From positions 1-59,205 of the forward strand of contig NZ_JAIXIG010000024.1 of the NCBI RefSeq assembly GCF_020297365.1: 59,205 nt of DNA, read 5' to 3'. The translations under genes and the position numbers were made by a program. Positions 52,498 through 59,205 of the stretch are shown piece after piece. Numbering within the stretch: the stretch's first letter is position 1; the number at the start of each line of letters is the position of its first letter. The notes under the pieces were generated by a model. It did not search any database and was not told where the DNA came from. It saw only the letters and a program-made list of their open reading frames with translations. The DNA is from Curtobacterium oceanosedimentum (GTDB lineage: Bacteria; Actinomycetota; Actinomycetes; Actinomycetales; Microbacteriaceae).

Positions 52498-53718
52498 GTG
52501 ACGACGACCGACCCGACCGCGCCGACGGCGTCGTCGTCCTCCGCCGTGTCGGTCTTCCTGGTGTTCCTGCGGCTCGGGCTGACCTCGTTCGGCGGCCCGG
52601 TCGCGCACCTGGCGTACTTCCGCGACGCGTTCGTGGTGCGGCGACGGTGGGTGACCGAGGCCGCCTACGCCGACCTCGTCGCGCTCTGCCAGTTCCTGCC
52701 CGGGCCGGCCTCGAGCCAGGTCGGGATGGCCCTGGGACTGCAGCGGGCCGGGTTGCTCGGGCTGCTCGCCGCGTGGTGCGGGTTCACGCTGCCGTCCGCG
52801 GTGCTCCTGGTGGCGTTCGCCCTGCTCGTGTCCGGCACACCCGACCTCGCCGACGCCGGCTGGCTGCTCGGGCTGCAGGCCGCCGCGGCCGCGGTCGTCG
52901 CCCAGGCCGTGCTCGGGATGGCCCGGTCGCTGGCCCCGGACGCCCGACGCGCGACCATCGCCGCGGCCGTGACGATCGTGGTGCTCCTGGCGCCCGGACC
53001 GGCAGCGCAGGTCGCGGTCATCGCGGCGTGCGGCCTCGTCGGCGCCCTGTGGCTGCGCGGCGTCGTCCAGCCCGCGGGCGACGACACCGGCGACGGCATC
53101 GTGGTGCGGCTCCCCCGCTGGGTCGCACCGACCGCGTTCGTGGCGTTCGGGGCCGTGCTCGTCGCCGCCCCGGTGGCCGCGGCGGCGGGCACCGGCCTGG
53201 TCCGGTCGGCCGGGCTCTTCGCGCAGGCGGGGGCGCTCGTCTTCGGGGGCGGCCACGTCGTGCTGCCGCTGCTCGAGTCGCAGACCGTCGCCACCGACCT
53301 GGTCGGGCACGCGGACTTCCTGGCCGGCTACGGTGCCGCGCAGGCCGTGCCCGGTCCGTTGTTCACGTTCGCCGCCTACCTCGGTGCCGTGTCGGACGGC
53401 GGAGCGGGCGGCATCGTCGGCGCGGCGGTGGCACTCGTCGCCGTCTTCCTGCCCGCGGCGCTCCTGGTGGTCGCCGCCCTGCCGTCGTGGCACACGCTCC
53501 GCCGGCTGCCGTGGGCGCGCCGCGTGCTGGCCGGCGTGAACGCGGGCGTCGTCGGTCTGCTGGCAGCGGCGCTGTGGGACCCCGTGCTGACCGAGGGGGT
53601 GCGGTCCCCCGTGGCACTCGCGCTCGCCGTCGCGGCGTTCGTCGCACTCACCCGTTGGTCCGCACCCCCGTGGGCCGTCGTCATCGGCGCCGGTCTACTC
53701 GGCGCCGTCGTCCTCTGA
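52498..53718 (+). CDS. chrA: Chromate transporter family protein
   Basis: 406 residues from a GTG with CAAGAT 6 nt upstream. Two CHR repeats: FLRLGLTSFGGPVAHLAYFR with FLPGPASSQVGMALGLQRAG in the first, and LVFGGGHVVLPLLE with AAQAVPGPLFTFAAYLGA in the second. About twelve membrane segments. The family expels chromate, perhaps by antiport. It is followed 17 bp later by an arsenate reductase gene and sits opposite the ArsR-type fusion, so its induction by metal oxyanions is likely. No arsenite pump is visible nearby. Confidence 0.9.
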   Translation: MTTTDPTAPTASSSSAVSVFLVFLRLGLTSFGGPVAHLAYFRDAFVVRRRWVTEAAYADLVALCQFLPGPASSQVGMALGLQRAGLLGLLAAWCGFTLPSAVLLVAFALLVSGTPDLADAGWLLGLQAAAAAVVAQAVLGMARSLAPDARRATIAAAVTIVVLLAPGPAAQVAVIAACGLVGALWLRGVVQPAGDDTGDGIVVRLPRWVAPTAFVAFGAVLVAAPVAAAAGTGLVRSAGLFAQAGALVFGGGHVVLPLLESQTVATDLVGHADFLAGYGAAQAVPGPLFTFAAYLGAVSDGGAGGIVGAAVALVAVFLPAALLVVAALPSWHTLRRLPWARRVLAGVNAGVVGLLAAALWDPVLTEGVRSPVALALAVAAFVALTRWSAPPWAVVIGAGLLGAVVL

Positions 53719-53735
53719 CCGGAAGAGCCCCCACC

Positions 53736-54140
53736 ATGACCACCACCGTCCCCACCGTCCTGTTCGTCTGCGTCCACAACGCCGGTCGCTCGCAGATGGC
53801 GGCCGGGTACCTGCAGCACCTGGCCGGCGATCGGGTCGACGTGCGCAGCGCCGGCTCCGAACCCGCCGACCAGCTCAACCCGGTCGTCGCGCAGGCGATG
53901 CTCGAGGAGGGCATCGACATCCGGGCCGAGCAGCCCGCCCTGCTCAGCACCGACGCCGTCCGGGCAGCGGACGTCGTCGTCACGATGGGGTGCGGGGACG
54001 CCTGCCCGGTCTTCCCGGGCAAGCGCTACGAGGACTGGGAGCTGCGCGACCCCGCCGGCCTGGACCTGGAGGCCGTCCGGCCGATCCGCGACGACGTGCG
54101 GGCCCGGGTCGAGGACCTCATCGCGCGGACCGTCCAGTGA
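53736..54140 (+). CDS. arsC: Arsenate reductase, low-molecular-weight phosphatase type
   Basis: 134 residues. Reduces arsenate to arsenite. FVCVHNAGRSQMAAGYL holds the C-x5-R loop (Cys12 to Arg18); further Cys in MGCGDACPVFPGKRYEDW provide the redox relay, and the general acid Asp is intact in LRDPAGL. This pattern is that of thioredoxin- or mycoredoxin-linked actinobacterial ArsC. Probably co-transcribed with chrA. Its last 23 bp overlap the converging hydrolase gene. Confidence 0.92.
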   Translation: MTTTVPTVLFVCVHNAGRSQMAAGYLQHLAGDRVDVRSAGSEPADQLNPVVAQAMLEEGIDIRAEQPALLSTDAVRAADVVVTMGCGDACPVFPGKRYEDWELRDPAGLDLEAVRPIRDDVRARVEDLIARTVQ

Positions 54141-54918
54141 CCCGCTCGAGCAGCCGTCCGACGAGCTGCTCGCGGAACGGGACCGCCGACCACGCGTGGT
54201 CCGCACCCTCGACGGCCGTGAACGACGCCCCGCGCAGGAGCTCGCCGTAGCGCTGTCCGTACGCGACCGGCACGATCTCGTCGGCGGTGCCGTGCAGCAC
54301 GTCGACCGGCCCGTCGTAACCGGTGGCCTCGGCGTAGACGTCGAGGCCGTCCTGCACGTCGTCGATGAACACCCGGCCGAGCCGCATCCCACCGAAGTCG
54401 AACCAGCCGCGCTCGCGGACCGGGGCCAGGGGCTGTCCCTGGATCGCGTCGTGCACGGTGATGTCGTCCACGACGACGCCGGCCGGCGACCAGAGCGTCA
54501 GGGACCGCACCCGCTCCGGCACCCGCGCGGCGGCCATCGCCGACTCGACGGCACCCAGGCTGTGCGCGACGACGTGGACGGCCCCGCCGCGCTCCGAGGC
54601 CAGGGCGTCGATCATCGCGGTGACCTGGTCGACCTCGTCCCGGATGGTGATGTCGGCGAAGGTGCCGTCGCTCGTGCCGTGCCCGAGCCGGTGGTACGAG
54701 CGCGCCGACACCCCGACCGCCGCCAGCGCGTCCGCGGCCTGCACGAACAGCTGCCGCGGGCCCGTCGCGGTGTCGCCGAAGCCGTGCACGAACAGCACCG
54801 GCGCTGCGTGCGCGTCGGGAGCGGCGGGCCGGAGCTCCCAGCCGCGCAGCGTGCCGCCGCGGTGGTCGAGGTCGACGGCCGTCAGGTCGCGGTGCCGCGG
54901 GCGGTCGAGGGCCGCCAT
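54118..54918 (-). CDS. Alpha/beta hydrolase in the phenolic acid operon
   Basis: 266 residues. APVLFVHGFGDTATGPRQLF (oxyanion loop), VHVVAHSLGAVESAMAAARV (nucleophile Ser in HSLGA), GTADEIVPVAYGQRY (acid Asp) and GADHAWSAVPF (His) form a complete triad. Its ATG shares a base with the stop of the phenolic acid decarboxylase gene, so the two are coupled. An esterase releasing hydroxycinnamic acids from esters would fit the context; this is inference. Confidence 0.85.
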   Translation of the reverse strand: MAALDRPRHRDLTAVDLDHRGGTLRGWELRPAAPDAHAAPVLFVHGFGDTATGPRQLFVQAADALAAVGVSARSYHRLGHGTSDGTFADITIRDEVDQVTAMIDALASERGGAVHVVAHSLGAVESAMAAARVPERVRSLTLWSPAGVVVDDITVHDAIQGQPLAPVRERGWFDFGGMRLGRVFIDDVQDGLDVYAEATGYDGPVDVLHGTADEIVPVAYGQRYGELLRGASFTAVEGADHAWSAVPFREQLVGRLLERVTGRSAR

Positions 54919-55445
54919 CAGTTGCTCCGGTCGGCGAAGCCCGCGGGCAGGTCGCCCGGCGCGGTGTCGACCACGGTCTCGTCGTCCGCGCCGACGTACT
55001 CGAACAGGGTGATGTGCGCGAACTCCGGGACGACGTAGATCGGGTAGGTCGGGCCGGCGTCGCGGAACGCCCGCATCCGGTCCAGGTGGTCGTTCTGGAA
55101 CAGCACGGTCTTGCTGCCGTCCTGCTCCACCCAGTGCGGGAAGAAGATCGTGCCGTGCAGCACGCGCTCCCCCGGCACCACGTTCACGACGACGCTGGTG
55201 CCGGTCGGTTCGTTCCACGAGACCTTGTAGACGCCCTCGGTCAGCACCACGAGGTCGACCTGCTGGTCCTTCACCCAGCGCCCGCCGACCATCCCGGAGT
55301 GGATGCGGTAGTCGATGGTCGTCGCGTTCTTCACGTACATCTCGTACTGCCAGCCGTTGGCGTACGTGTAGATGAACCGGTGTCCGACGATGCCGGAGAG
55401 GTCCTGGGCGGGAACGGGGTGCTCAACTGAGGTGGAGATCGTCAT
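54918..55445 (-). CDS. padC: Phenolic acid decarboxylase
   Basis: 175 residues, PAD family beta barrel. Decarboxylates p-coumaric, ferulic or caffeic acid to vinylphenols without cofactor, detoxifying plant phenolics. [20 protein letters not shown] and [20 protein letters not shown] are the family's near-invariant core, and [18 protein letters not shown] contains the catalytic Glu region. GGAT before the ATG. First gene of a two-gene operon with the hydrolase, divergent from a MarR-type regulator gene with a shared palindrome. Confidence 0.95.
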   Translation of the reverse strand: MTISTSVEHPVPAQDLSGIVGHRFIYTYANGWQYEMYVKNATTIDYRIHSGMVGGRWVKDQQVDLVVLTEGVYKVSWNEPTGTSVVVNVVPGERVLHGTIFFPHWVEQDGSKTVLFQNDHLDRMRAFRDAGPTYPIYVVPEFAHITLFEYVGADDETVVDTAPGDLPAGFADRSN

Positions 55446-55469
55446 GGTTCCATCCTGCTCCGGAACTGT

Positions 55470-55482
55470 GTTTGTTGCAAAC
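55470..55482. promoter_or_regulatory. Candidate MarR-type operator between padC and its regulator
   Basis: GTTTGTTGCAAAC, a perfect 5-3-5 inverted repeat in the 63-bp divergent gap. TTGCAA inside it may be the -35 of the regulator gene, with TACACT (55497-55502) as -10 16 bp later and the ATG 6 nt after that. Binding here would repress the regulator and probably padC. Confidence 0.6.
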
Positions 55483-55508
55483 CTTTCTGCGCTCCCTACA
55501 CTGAGACG

Positions 55509-55991
55509 ATGCCCAGCCGTGCCGACGCCGCCGACCTCCACGAGATCGCCCGGCGCATCAGCGACCAGATCGGGCCGTTCCGCCGCACGCTGCTCAACGC
55601 GTCGCGGCGCGACGGCGAGCTGCCCGAACTGCCGGACGCGCAGATCGAGGTGCTGCGGCGACTCGACGACGGCGGTTGGACCACCCCGACCGCGCTCGGC
55701 AGGTCGCTCGGGCTCGCGCGGTCGACGGTCAGCAACCTCGTCACCACCATGGAACGCGGCGGGCTGGTCCAGCGGCGGCTCGCCGTCGGCGACGGCCGGA
55801 GCACCGAGATCGCCCTGACGGACCTGGCCGCCGAACGACTGCGCGTGTACGACGCCTCGGCGGAGCGCGTGCTCGTCGCGGCCCTCGAACGGCTCGAACC
55901 GGGCGGGGTGGCGGCACTGCGGGCTGCGCTGCCGGTCCTCGGCGAGCTGCGGACGGCGGTCGACGACGAGTCGGGTCGACCGCTCCGCTGA
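55509..55991 (+). CDS. MarR family regulator, probable padC repressor
   Basis: 160 residues. Winged helix with [40 protein letters not shown] (recognition helix) and [20 protein letters not shown] (wing with the conserved Asp-x-Arg). It is transcribed away from padC and likely releases the shared palindrome when phenolic acids bind. TACACT exactly 6 nt before the ATG indicates a leaderless transcript. Confidence 0.9.
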   Translation: MPSRADAADLHEIARRISDQIGPFRRTLLNASRRDGELPELPDAQIEVLRRLDDGGWTTPTALGRSLGLARSTVSNLVTTMERGGLVQRRLAVGDGRSTEIALTDLAAERLRVYDASAERVLVAALERLEPGGVAALRAALPVLGELRTAVDDESGRPLR

Positions 55992-56010
55992 CCGCGCGGG
56001 ACGGCGTGGA

Positions 56011-56586
56011 TCAGCCGTCGCGACGGAGACGGGCGCGCTCCGCGATGGCCGCGATGACGGCGGTCTTCGCGTCGGAGTAGGCGTTCATGTCGTCCCAGCG
56101 GCGCGCCATCAGCCGCCGCTTCGTCGCTTCGTACAGGGCACGATCGGCCGCGTCGACCCGCAGGTGGTCGCGCAGCAGCAGGTACGCGTCGATCTCCGGC
56201 GCACCTCGGCCGTACACGTGCACGTGCACGTCCCGCTCGGGCGTGCGGACCAGCCGGTGCCCCGGCTCGCGGACACGGAGCTCGTAGCCCGCCGCCAGGA
56301 GCGGGTCGAGGTACGTACCCTCGTCGGTGACGTCGGCCACGCCGACGGCGATGTCCACGATGGGTTTCGCGGCCAGGCCGGGGACGGCCGTGGAGCCGAT
56401 GTGCTCGACGACCGGCGCGGGTGCGCCGGACGCGAGCAGGGCCTCCAGGATGCGCCGCCGGTGCGCACGGAAGACGGCGGCCCACCCGTCGTCGTGCGCG
56501 ACAAGCCCGACCGTGAGCGGTTCCGGTCCCCCGACGATCTCGACGGCGGTGACGTCCGGGCGGTGGCGGCTGGCGTCCGTGGGCAC
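56011..56586 (-). CDS. GrpB family protein
   Basis: 191 residues from GTG at 56586, with CATCAT 6 nt upstream; a GTG at 56592 is equally open, so the start is uncertain. [20 protein letters not shown] with IAVGV is the GrpB (UPF0157) signature of a nucleotidyltransferase-like fold, and [20 protein letters not shown] follows as expected. Families of this kind appear alone or fused to kinases such as CoaE; activity is unknown. Converges with the MarR gene. Confidence 0.85.
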   Translation of the reverse strand: MPTDASRHRPDVTAVEIVGGPEPLTVGLVAHDDGWAAVFRAHRRRILEALLASGAPAPVVEHIGSTAVPGLAAKPIVDIAVGVADVTDEGTYLDPLLAAGYELRVREPGHRLVRTPERDVHVHVYGRGAPEIDAYLLLRDHLRVDAADRALYEATKRRLMARRWDDMNAYSDAKTAVIAAIAERARLRRDG

Positions 56587-56611
56587 GGGCACATGATGGC
56601 ACGACGAGCCC

Positions 56612-56639
56612 TTGACATCCTGGCTACGACCATTAGCCT
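56612..56639 (+). promoter_or_regulatory. Promoter of the hydrolase-tetR pair
   Basis: TTGACA (56612-56617), 16 bp, TAGCCT (56634-56639), near consensus. GGCTACG (56622-56628) and CGTAGCC (56653-56659) form an inverted repeat spanning the start site and could be the TetR site, though its spacing is wide. The ATG at 56675 follows. Confidence 0.6.
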
Positions 56640-56674
56640 GTGAGTTACCAACCGTAGCCGCAAGGGAGACCACC

Positions 56675-57529
56675 ATGCTCGAGCACCTGCACACCGACGG
56701 CGGCACGATCGCCGTCGACGTCTCCGGGTCGGGGCCGCTCGTCGTCCTCGCGCACGGCATGGGCGACAGTCGGCATGCATACCGCTTCGTCGTCCCCCGC
56801 CTGGTGGCCGCCGGCTACCGCGTCGCGAACACCGACCTCCGCGGGCACGGCGAGTCGAGTGCGCAGTGGTCCGGCTACTCGCGCACCGACATCGCGCGCG
56901 ACCTGGTCGCGGTCGTCCGCCACCTGGGCGGACCCGCGGTCATCGTCGGCCAGTCGATCAGTGGCGGTGCCGCGACCATCGCCGCGGCGGACGCCCCCGA
57001 CGTCGTCGCGGGTCTGGTCGAGATCGCCCCCTTCACACGGAAGCAGTCCGTCAGTCTCGGCGGGCTCCTGCGCGACCGACGGCACCGCGCCGCGACGGTG
57101 CAGCTCGCGCGGGTGATGACGACCGGGAGCCTGGACGGGTGGCTCGCGTACCTCGACCTGGCGATCCCGTCGAAGCCCGCGGACTGGGCGGAGGAACGCG
57201 CGCGCATCGCGACGTCGCTGCGGCGGCCGGAGCGGATGGCGGTCCTCCGCGCGATGACGAGGACCTCCCCGGCCGACGCCGGTGCGCGGTTGGGTGCCGT
57301 GCGCTGTCCGGTGCTGGTGGTGGAGGGCGGGGCCGACCCCGACTGGGCCGACCCCCGTGCCGAGGGCGCCCGCGTGGTGGCGGACCTGGCCGAGGGACTC
57401 GGCGAGCTCGCGGTCGTCGAGCGCGCCGGCCACTACCCGCACGCCGAGACACCGGACGACGTCGTGGCGGTGCTCCTGCCGTTCCTCGGTCGCGCCCTCG
57501 CGACGGCTGTGGACGGCGACCGTGCCTAG
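56675..57529 (+). CDS. Alpha/beta hydrolase
   Basis: 284 residues; AGGGAG upstream of the ATG. VVLAHGMGDSRHAYRFVVPR, DLRGHGESSAQWSGYSRTDI, the nucleophile in VIVGQSISGGAATIAAADAP (Gly-Gln-Ser-Ile-Ser), ADPDWADPRAEGARVV and AGHYPHAETPDDV give a full triad. Resembles epoxide hydrolase/esterase members; the substrate is unknown. Its TAG stop overlaps by 8 bp the tetR gene, which probably controls the pair. Confidence 0.88.
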   Translation: MLEHLHTDGGTIAVDVSGSGPLVVLAHGMGDSRHAYRFVVPRLVAAGYRVANTDLRGHGESSAQWSGYSRTDIARDLVAVVRHLGGPAVIVGQSISGGAATIAAADAPDVVAGLVEIAPFTRKQSVSLGGLLRDRRHRAATVQLARVMTTGSLDGWLAYLDLAIPSKPADWAEERARIATSLRRPERMAVLRAMTRTSPADAGARLGAVRCPVLVVEGGADPDWADPRAEGARVVADLAEGLGELAVVERAGHYPHAETPDDVVAVLLPFLGRALATAVDGDRA

Positions 57530-58094
57530 GGCCGGCCTCGACCCCGCCGCGGTCACCGAGGCCGCGGCGACCCTGGCGGACGAGATCGGACTCGCGCAGC
57601 TGAGCATGAGCGTCGTGGCCGGGCGGCTCGGGGTGAAGGCCCCGTCGCTGTACAAGCACGTGGACGGACTCGCCGACCTCACGCACCGCATCGCCGTGCT
57701 CGGTGCGACGGAGCTCGGCGACGCCCTCCGTGAGGCCATGCAGGGCCGGGCCGGTCGGGACGCCCTCGACGCGGCCCTGCGGACGCTCCGCCGGTTCGTG
57801 CGTGAGCGTCCGGCGCGGTACGCGGCCGCGGTCGGCGTGCGACCCGACGGACCCGACGATCCCCTCTCCGTGGCCCTGGACCGCGCGCTGTCGTCGTTCG
57901 GGGCAGCGCTGCACGGGTACCCGCTCGCTCCCGACGACCGCGTCCACGCGCTCCGGGTGCTGCGGAGCGTCGTGCACGGCTTCGCGACCACCGAGGCCGC
58001 CGGCGGCTTCCGGATGGGCACCGACGTCAAGGCGAGTGCCGCGTGGCTCGTCGAGTTCCTGGACCGGGGGTTCCGCACGACCGCGCGGGACTGA
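57522..58094 (+). CDS. TetR family regulator
   Basis: 190 residues from a GTG inside the end of the hydrolase gene. Helix-turn-helix: AAATLADEIGLAQLSMSVVA followed by GRLGVKAPSLYKHVDGLADL, which is typical of TetR. The C-terminal half with DALDAALRTLRRFVRERPAR matches the WHG-type ligand domain. The overlap with the hydrolase gene suggests it senses that enzyme's substrate or product and acts at the promoter at 56612. Confidence 0.9.
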   Translation: MPRAGLDPAAVTEAAATLADEIGLAQLSMSVVAGRLGVKAPSLYKHVDGLADLTHRIAVLGATELGDALREAMQGRAGRDALDAALRTLRRFVRERPARYAAAVGVRPDGPDDPLSVALDRALSSFGAALHGYPLAPDDRVHALRVLRSVVHGFATTEAAGGFRMGTDVKASAAWLVEFLDRGFRTTARD

Positions 58095-58140
58095 GGCGGT
58101 CGCGCCACGGTGGTCCGGCGTGCTGGGTACTGTCGGCTGC

Positions 58141-59205
58141 ATGGGTACCGTCCTGCCAGGGGTCGTCGCGTTCGGCATCGGTGTGGTCCTGGCGGTCGCC
58201 GCGCTCGTGCCCTGGACGGCCTGGGAGTACCGCCGGCACGGACGGCTCGGCGCCCGGCGGTCCCTCGTGGCGTTCGGCACGCTCGTGTACGCGTTGGCGT
58301 TGGTCACCTACACGCTGCTGCCCCTGCCCGACGACGTCGCGACCACGTGCCGGTCGACATCGACACCGCAGCTGCACCCCCTCGCGTTCCTCGACGACGT
58401 GGCGAAGGAGGGCGGGATCAGCGGCCCGCGCTCCCTGCTCGCCAACCCCGCGTCGGCGCAGGTGCTCTTCAACGTGCTGCTGTTCCTGCCGCTCGGCGCA
58501 CTGGCCAGGCACGCGGTCGCACGGCGCCGGGTCCCTTCGGGCCTGCTCGTCGGGCTGGTGGCCGGGTTCGTCGTCTCGGCCCTGATCGAGACCACGCAGC
58601 TCACCGGGGACTGGTTCCTGTACCCGTGCGCGTACCGCCTGTTCGATGTCGACGACGTGCTCGCGAACACATCGGGTGCCGTCGTCGGGACCCTGCTCGC
58701 ACCGCTCGTCGGGCTCGTCGCGGGGTCGGACCGTCCGACGGACGCCGAGGTGCCCCGTCCGGTGACCGCCGCGCGCCGCTTCTCGGGGATCCTGTCCGAC
58801 GTCCTGGTCATCTGGTTGCTGTCCGGCACCCTGAGCGTCGGGATCGCCGTGGTCTGGGGGCTGCTCGGTCGTCCGTCCGGCGACCCGGTGCTGGGCGCCC
58901 TGCTGTGGGCGAGCTCCCTCGTCGCACCCGTCGTGCAGCTCGTCGTCGTGTCGGCCTCGGGGCGCACCGTCGGCGAACTGGTCGTGCGGCTGCGGCCCGC
59001 ACCCTCGCCGGACACCGGGCGACGGGTGATCCGGTGGGCCCTCGGTTCCGGCGGCTGGGCAACCCTGCTGGCGGTCGACGTGCCGTTGGCCGGTCTGGCG
59101 GCGTTCGTGCTGGCGGCGACGTCGGTGATCGCCGTGTGGGCGAGCCGTGGACACCGTGGATTCGCCCTCGTGGTGATCGGGGCCGAGATCGAGGACGACC
59201 GAGTG
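58141..59205 (+). CDS. VanZ-RDD membrane protein, 3' end cut by the window
   Basis: 355 codons from the ATG to the window end with no stop. The N-terminal half is VanZ-like: LVTYTLLPLPDDVAT, NVLLFLPLGALAR, ALIETTQLTGDWFLYPCAYR and FDVDDVLANTSGAVVG. From about residue 205 there is an RDD-like domain: AARRFSGILSDVLVIWLLSG and later GRTVGELVVRLRP. VanZ proteins affect teicoplanin resistance in enterococci; in actinobacteria VanZ-RDD fusions are of unknown role. TACTGT lies 7 nt before the ATG, suggesting a leaderless transcript. Confidence 0.85.
   Translation, partial: MGTVLPGVVAFGIGVVLAVAALVPWTAWEYRRHGRLGARRSLVAFGTLVYALALVTYTLLPLPDDVATTCRSTSTPQLHPLAFLDDVAKEGGISGPRSLLANPASAQVLFNVLLFLPLGALARHAVARRRVPSGLLVGLVAGFVVSALIETTQLTGDWFLYPCAYRLFDVDDVLANTSGAVVGTLLAPLVGLVAGSDRPTDAEVPRPVTAARRFSGILSDVLVIWLLSGTLSVGIAVVWGLLGRPSGDPVLGALLWASSLVAPVVQLVVVSASGRTVGELVVRLRPAPSPDTGRRVIRWALGSGGWATLLAVDVPLAGLAAFVLAATSVIAVWASRGHRGFALVVIGAEIEDDRV

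Overview
The window is 59.2 kb of very GC-rich DNA with actinobacterial gene content: a short actinobacterial polyphosphate glucokinase, glnA/glnE/glnA2, DUF4191, a type A RNase P RNA, a GlnR-like box, an IdeR/DtxR-like box, a class E sortase-type LAFTG signal and many apparently leaderless genes. It reads as chromosome from a Microbacteriaceae-like actinobacterium; Curtobacterium is my best guess, from general gene content only. No rRNA, tRNA, CRISPR array, IS element or prophage was seen. Both edges cut through genes.

Region 1 (1-19.4 kb) is housekeeping: dihydrolipoamide acyltransferase (3' part), a degenerate kinase-like membrane protein, DUF4191, RDD, glnA, then glnE/glnA2, a SPOR-like small protein, map, ppgK, rnpB, a zinc-ribbon-family protein and a Nif3-like protein. 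This order is known from mycobacteria and relatives. A three-gene exopolysaccharide operon (GT2 synthase, anchored GH26 hydrolase, UDP-glucose dehydrogenase; 5.3-10 kb) sits between glnA and glnE. glnA carries a GlnR-like operator and GlnE adenylylates its product, so the nitrogen circuit is visible.

Region 2 (19.4-33.6 kb) holds an Ala/Pro-rich unknown, an AraC regulator, an RsbW-like/STAS pair, an MFS exporter, PEP carboxylase, an iron-controlled heme oxygenase/siderophore-interacting divergent pair, a zinc-ribbon/GIY-YIG protein, and a coupled pair of a GMC oxidoreductase and an alpha/beta hydrolase that appears fused to a gluconate-dehydrogenase-subunit-3-like domain. Small genes follow.

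Region 3 (33.6-46.4 kb) is carbohydrate and stress related: a sugar ABC transporter (two permeases and a Tat lipoprotein, no ATPase) behind a clear promoter plus operator palindrome, a Tat-exported GH16 glucanase, three SDR enzymes, DUF3140, a 45-residue peptide gene beside a membrane methyltransferase, a VOC protein, a second AraC regulator, two facing paralogues of an unknown small family, and a lipoprotein.

Region 4 (46.4-59.2 kb) contains an AspT-AspD aspartate/alanine cycle operon coupled to a sortase-anchored surface protein; an ArsR-arsenate-reductase-like fusion divergent from chrA-arsC; a phenolic acid decarboxylase operon divergent from its MarR-type regulator; GrpB; a hydrolase-TetR pair; and a VanZ-RDD membrane protein.

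Across the window, five copies of a long GGACGGGAGGC palindrome sit between genes, mostly near 3' ends, and about fifteen genes show TANNNT exactly 6-7 nt before the start codon. All functions are read from sequence and family knowledge; no search was run.
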